Positions 60,520 through 64,000 of a DNA stretch of 64,000 nucleotides are shown here, piece by piece. Source of the stretch: Diphasiastrum complanatum (lineage: Eukaryota; Streptophyta; Lycopodiopsida; Lycopodiales; Lycopodiaceae); assembly GCA_029204225.1 (NCBI GenBank), contig CM055097.1, positions 71,653,952 through 71,717,951 of the forward strand. The letters are read 5' to 3'. Within the stretch, counting starts at the first letter, position 1; each line of letters starts with the position of its first letter. The notes below the pieces were generated by a model. The model had not been told where the DNA came from and searched no databases. It saw only the letters and a program-made list of their open reading frames with translations. The translations under genes and the position numbers were made by a program.

Positions 60520-61529
60520 CTGCTTCCATCGCCTAGAATCACTGCTCTATCATTTTTGAGTTCGCGAAAGTTGATCAAGATCTTCTTGTTGCAGGCTATG
60601 TGTGATGTTGCTCTTGAATCGATGACTACATCGTAGTCGTGTTTGGAGTAGCTTGTTGAAGCTTCATCGAGTGTCATGAAAGCTTCGTCACCTCTTTCTA
60701 CATTCTTAGATGACTCTGCAACGTTTGCCTTTTCGGCTTTGTTTTCTTTTTTTGGATTAAATTTGCAATCGTATGCAAAGTGTCCTTTCTTCTTGTAGTG
60801 CATGCAAGGTATGCTGGATTCAACCAACATTTGTTGTCCATATGGCCTGGTTTGTGACAGTGATCGCAGGAACAAGATTGCTGATTCAAGGACTTCGTCT
60901 TCTCGAATCTTGGCTTATTTTTGTTCTTCTTCTTTGCTTTCATGAAAAGAGCCTTCTCTTGATCACTGCTTCCCTATCCTTCGTCTCTCATCAGCGACAA
61001 GACTGACTACTTTGTCGAATGTCATATCTGGTAGACTTAGTATGAGTCGATAGGACGTTGATAGAGATTTCATGAAGGACATCAGCTGCTGTGGTGCTGG
61101 GACCTGGAGCTCCTGTCCTGATACAATGATTTGAGCGAAGATCGTTTTGATCTTCTCAACATGCTGATCCAACTGGTTGCCATCCCATCGTGTGGATTGC
61201 AGCTGATTGTGAAGGTGCATGACTGAAGCTACAGTCCTCATTTCATACTTCTGTTTTAATCTTTCCCACGTTGCATGGCTGCTTTCGCAGTCTTCAATCT
61301 ACATGAGTAGATCTTCATTTATGGACGAAACGGTGATTGCCATTGTGCGCTCATCTCTTCTAATCCATTCAGCTCTCCTCGGGTGTCCCTCTAGAGGGTG
61401 CACCTATGAGAGTTCGGTCACCGACCAGATGACTTCGTCCTTCAGAAGTGTTTTGATTTTGAGTTTTCAGATTCTGTAATTAGCGCCATCAAGACTGATT
61501 GTCACTCTTGTCTCGATTGTTGTGGCCAT
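60520..61529 (-). pseudogene. Copia gag and protease start (element C)
   Basis: Begins at ATG 61529 (MATTIETRVTISLDGANYRI), then a TGA where Trp is expected, and continues as UBN2-type gag: HNQLQSTRWDGNQLDQHV, FAQIIVSGQEL, MSFMKSLSTSYRLI, LVADERRR. A zinc knuckle CDHCHKPGHMDNKC lies near 60860, with a second, CMHYKKKGHFAYDC (Tyr for the second Cys), near 60800. Protease starts with VIDSRATSHIACN (Arg in place of Gly in DSGA). The reading is lost at about 60520, where gypsy sequence begins. The gag wording differs from elements A and B, so C is a third copia family. Confidence 0.85.
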
Positions 61530-61581
61530 ATTGTGTTGTTTGGAAGAATCACTGTCTGGATATTAGTAGTGATAACCTGCT

Positions 61582-61594
61582 GGCTCTGATGCCA
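61582..61594 (-). promoter_or_regulatory. Primer binding site of element C
   Basis: TGGCATCAGAGCC on the minus strand (one base from the standard copia site), just inside the LTR end GTGACA and 53 bases before the gag ATG. Confidence 0.85.
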
Positions 61595-61756
61595 TGTCAC
61601 GAAAGTGAAACTTTTTTTATTTTGTTTTCGTCTTCGTATTTGCAAACGCGTTTATGTCTTTGAATTTTCTTTTGCGTGGAAGCTTCTACAGGATCCTAGA
61701 CACTCGACTACACATCACAGAACTCTAGTATTTTTCTTTTCTGCTCTATCCGCTAC

Positions 61757-61853
<97 letters not shown>

Positions 61854-62417
61854 AGATATATTTTCTATCTATATTCTCTTCTTTTTGTTTATGATCTAGA
61901 GAGGATCGTTTATACCTCCACTGTGTGGGACCAGCTTACAAGATAGCTAAACGTAGAATCACAAGACTAGTTAACGCTAATCAACTAGTTAGTTAGTCTC
62001 CAGATTAGTTGGCACCAAATGAGAAGTACAATGACACTAGTAGATCCACAATGTAGTTCACTCTCAGAATCTATTGGATCATTCTCAGACACCTCTTAAT
62101 TCTATTGGACCAATGATTCATCCACCTCTTGATTCTATTGGACCATTTTCAAGCACATCTCAAATCCTATTGAACCATTGATGCTTCCACATCTAAATTC
62201 TATTGGAACTCTTGAACTTTGACTTGTCATACATCAAACCAAATCAAAACACTTGTCAACAACCTATTTAGCTCGAGTTTCACCTCTTACACTACTTTGT
62301 CTCAATAGAGGCATTACATGTGTATTTGACCCTATCATGTTCTACACCAAGATGCTTGACATAGAAAAGTGTAAGACCTCTACAACTAACATAGATAACG
62401 GTTTTGCATTTTTCACA
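61595..62417 (-). mobile_element. Adjacent copia LTRs (5' LTR of C and 3' LTR of D)
   Basis: The right edge is the 3' LTR start of element D: minus-strand TGTGAAAAATGC after TTTTTAGGAG. The left edge is the 5' LTR end of element C (GTGACA, then its primer site). The boundary between them was not located. Four near-repeats of CTATTGGACCA..CATC at 62075-62210 mark the D part. Confidence 0.6.
61759..61850. repeat. (CT)46 microsatellite next to the LTR-C TATA box
   Basis: Ninety-two bases of CT. On the minus strand the tract directly follows AATATATCTATAAG, so it begins at the expected transcription start of element C. Confidence 0.95.
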
Positions 62418-62432
62418 CTCCTAAAAAGTTAT

Positions 62433-64000
62433 CTATTGAAGATTAAGCATTGATCTTGATATTACTCCAAGATTAGATTTATGCTTGGTGAAGGCACTTT
62501 TGCTCAAAGGCTTGGTGAGTAGATCATCAATACAAGAGGATGTGTTGACATGCTCCAAATAGATTTCTCCTCCAATAAGCTTTTCCCTCACAAAGCGGTG
62601 TGCCACTTCTATGTGCTTGCTCCTTGCATGAAATATGGGATTATTGGCAAGAGCTTGGGCGGAGATATTGTCACATTTGATCATTGGTAGATCATCCTCC
62701 TTGATGCACTCTAGCTCCAATAACAATCTCTTGATCCAAAGCACCTCTTTGGTAGTTGTGGTGAGTGCTTTGTACTCGAACTCACATGAGGAAAGAAATA
62801 TAGTATCTTGCTTTTTGGAAAGCCAAGATATTAGATTGCCTCCAGGAAATATGGTGTATGCACTTATGGACTTTTGATCCATCTTATCACTTGCAAAGTC
62901 CGAATTCGAGAAGCCAATAATGGATAGATCTCCACTTTTGTAGAGTAGACCATAGTCAAAAGATGAAGATATATATCTTAGAATCCTCTTGGCCATTTTC
63001 CAGTGATGGATCTTTGGATCTTGCATAAATTGGCTCAACTTTTGCACACAAAAGCTCGAGTCGGGTCTAGTGATGGTAAGCCAAATTAAGGAGCCTATAA
63101 GACTCCTAAAAAGTGTGATGTCCTCGAAGGATCTTTCACAATTTGCTCCATTGGAGTATCTATGCTCTTAGAATTTTCCATATGGAATTTTTTCAACATT
63201 GAAAGAGCATATCTAGATTGACATATAGAAACATAATCTTCATAGAAGTCAATCTGTAGGCCTAGTATGTAATGGATCTCTCCTAGATCTTTCATTTTAA
63301 ACTCACTTCCAAGTGCTAGCTTAGTTTCTTCAACTAGCTTGATGCAACTTCCACAAAGAATAATGTCATCAACATAGATTAGAAGAATGACAATATTACT
63401 ATCAACAAATTTTAGATACATGGAAGGATCATAGTCACTAAGAACAAATCCTAGTGAGAGAAGAAAAGAGTTGAGCCTTAAATACCATGATCTTGGTGTC
63501 TGCTTTAGTCCACAAAAGTCTGCTTTAGTCCATAAAGACTTTTGAAGAGCAAGCACACTTTGGAATCATCCTTGATGAATCCTTGAGGTTGTTCCATATA
63601 TATCTCCTTCTCAAGATAACCATTTAAAAAAGCATTGGATACATCTTATTGGAACACCTTCCATTTGATAAAACAAGCAAGAGAGATAAGAATTCTTATT
63701 GTTACCATCTTTTCAATAGGTGCAAAGGTCTCTTTATAGTCAAGGCCATGGATTTGAGCAAATCCTTTAGCACATAATCTTGCCTTGTACTTGTTGATGG
63801 TGCCATCATGATTGTATTTCGAATCCATGAGTAAATCCTTTAGCACATAATGTTGCCTTGTACTTGTTGATGGTGCCATCATGATTGTATCTGACATGCA
63901 CCAATCATATGCTTGTTGGATGGTGGATCCACAAGCTCCCAAGTGTTGTTGGTTATCAATGCATCATACTCTTGCTTTATGGCATCATACCACTCCTTGG
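62433..64000 (-). pseudogene. Copia pol fragment (element D), runs off the window
   Basis: Minus-strand 3' part of copia pol, clearly the family of element A (same wording in KYNHDGTINKYKARLCAKGF, LLIYVDDIIL, MQDPKIHHWKMAKRILRYI). Reverse transcriptase pieces: 63646-63942 and 63095-63556 with YVDD near 63375. RNase H is 62433-63047 and, unlike in A, keeps the KEVLWIKRLLLELECIKEDD segment and HARSKHIEVAHRF. Frame breaks near 63095 and 63600 and a partial duplication at 63760-63890 inactivate it. The stop at 62433 is followed by a purine tract and LTR. Upstream domains would lie beyond 64000. Confidence 0.92.
63760..63890. repeat. ~58-bp direct duplication in element D pol
   Basis: AAATCCTTTAGCACATAATC with the following GTACTTGTTGATGGTGCCAT occurs at 63760 and again at 63833, shifting the reverse transcriptase frame. 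A smaller duplicate of GTCTGCTTTAGTCCA is at 63499 and 63520. Confidence 0.85.

Overview
This is repeat-rich plant nuclear DNA, most likely from a seed plant with a large genome. The grounds are spliced GT-AG genes, Ty1/copia and Ty3/gypsy LTR retrotransposons with plant-type primer sites (TGGTATCAGAGCC for copia, TTGGTGCC for gypsy), tRNA-derived SINE-like copies and very long CT/GA microsatellites. The species cannot be named from sequence alone. No tRNA, rRNA, CRISPR or prokaryotic operon was seen.

Two host genes are supported. (1) A two-exon gene at 3144-4084 (+) encodes a 93-residue LC8-type dynein light chain. Its probable promoter is near 1541, and a long 5'-UTR intron carries a ~60-bp minisatellite. 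(2) A six-exon gene at 35378-45006 (+) encodes a ~796-residue unrecognised protein. It has a compact N-terminal domain that may be ubiquitin-like, a long polar basic middle, and a C-terminal C-x3-C-x13-H-x3-C putative zinc finger. All five junctions keep the reading frame.

The rest is mostly transposon-derived. 6590-8848: a remnant ORF running into an LTR-like block. 8878-9480: copia RNase H fragment. 10515-16209: copia element A, decayed, with LTRs and TSD TTAAG, nested in a second copy of the 8290 LTR block. 17330-24640: gypsy LTR/PBS, minisatellite, gypsy integrase, an array of TTCGCGAA dyads, unrecognised decayed coding-like DNA and another copia-type LTR/PBS. 27535-33692 (-): copia element B, with two 682-bp LTRs differing at 3 positions, TSD ACTCC and one uninterrupted 1322-residue gag-pol ORF; it is young and looks coding-competent. 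48646-53902 (+): non-autonomous LTR element N1, with no pol, an internal ~681-bp tandem duplication and an unrecognised ORF built from two diverged repeats after a CCHC-like motif. 53903-59854 (-): decayed gypsy element G2 inserted into a relative (G3). 60520-61595 (-): copia gag remnant C fused to the gypsy fragment. 62417-64000 (-): copia pol related to element A, running off the window.

The most useful objects for follow-up are element N1, the unrecognised six-exon gene, the young copia element B, the TTCGCGAA dyad array and the hairpin at 34745-34857.
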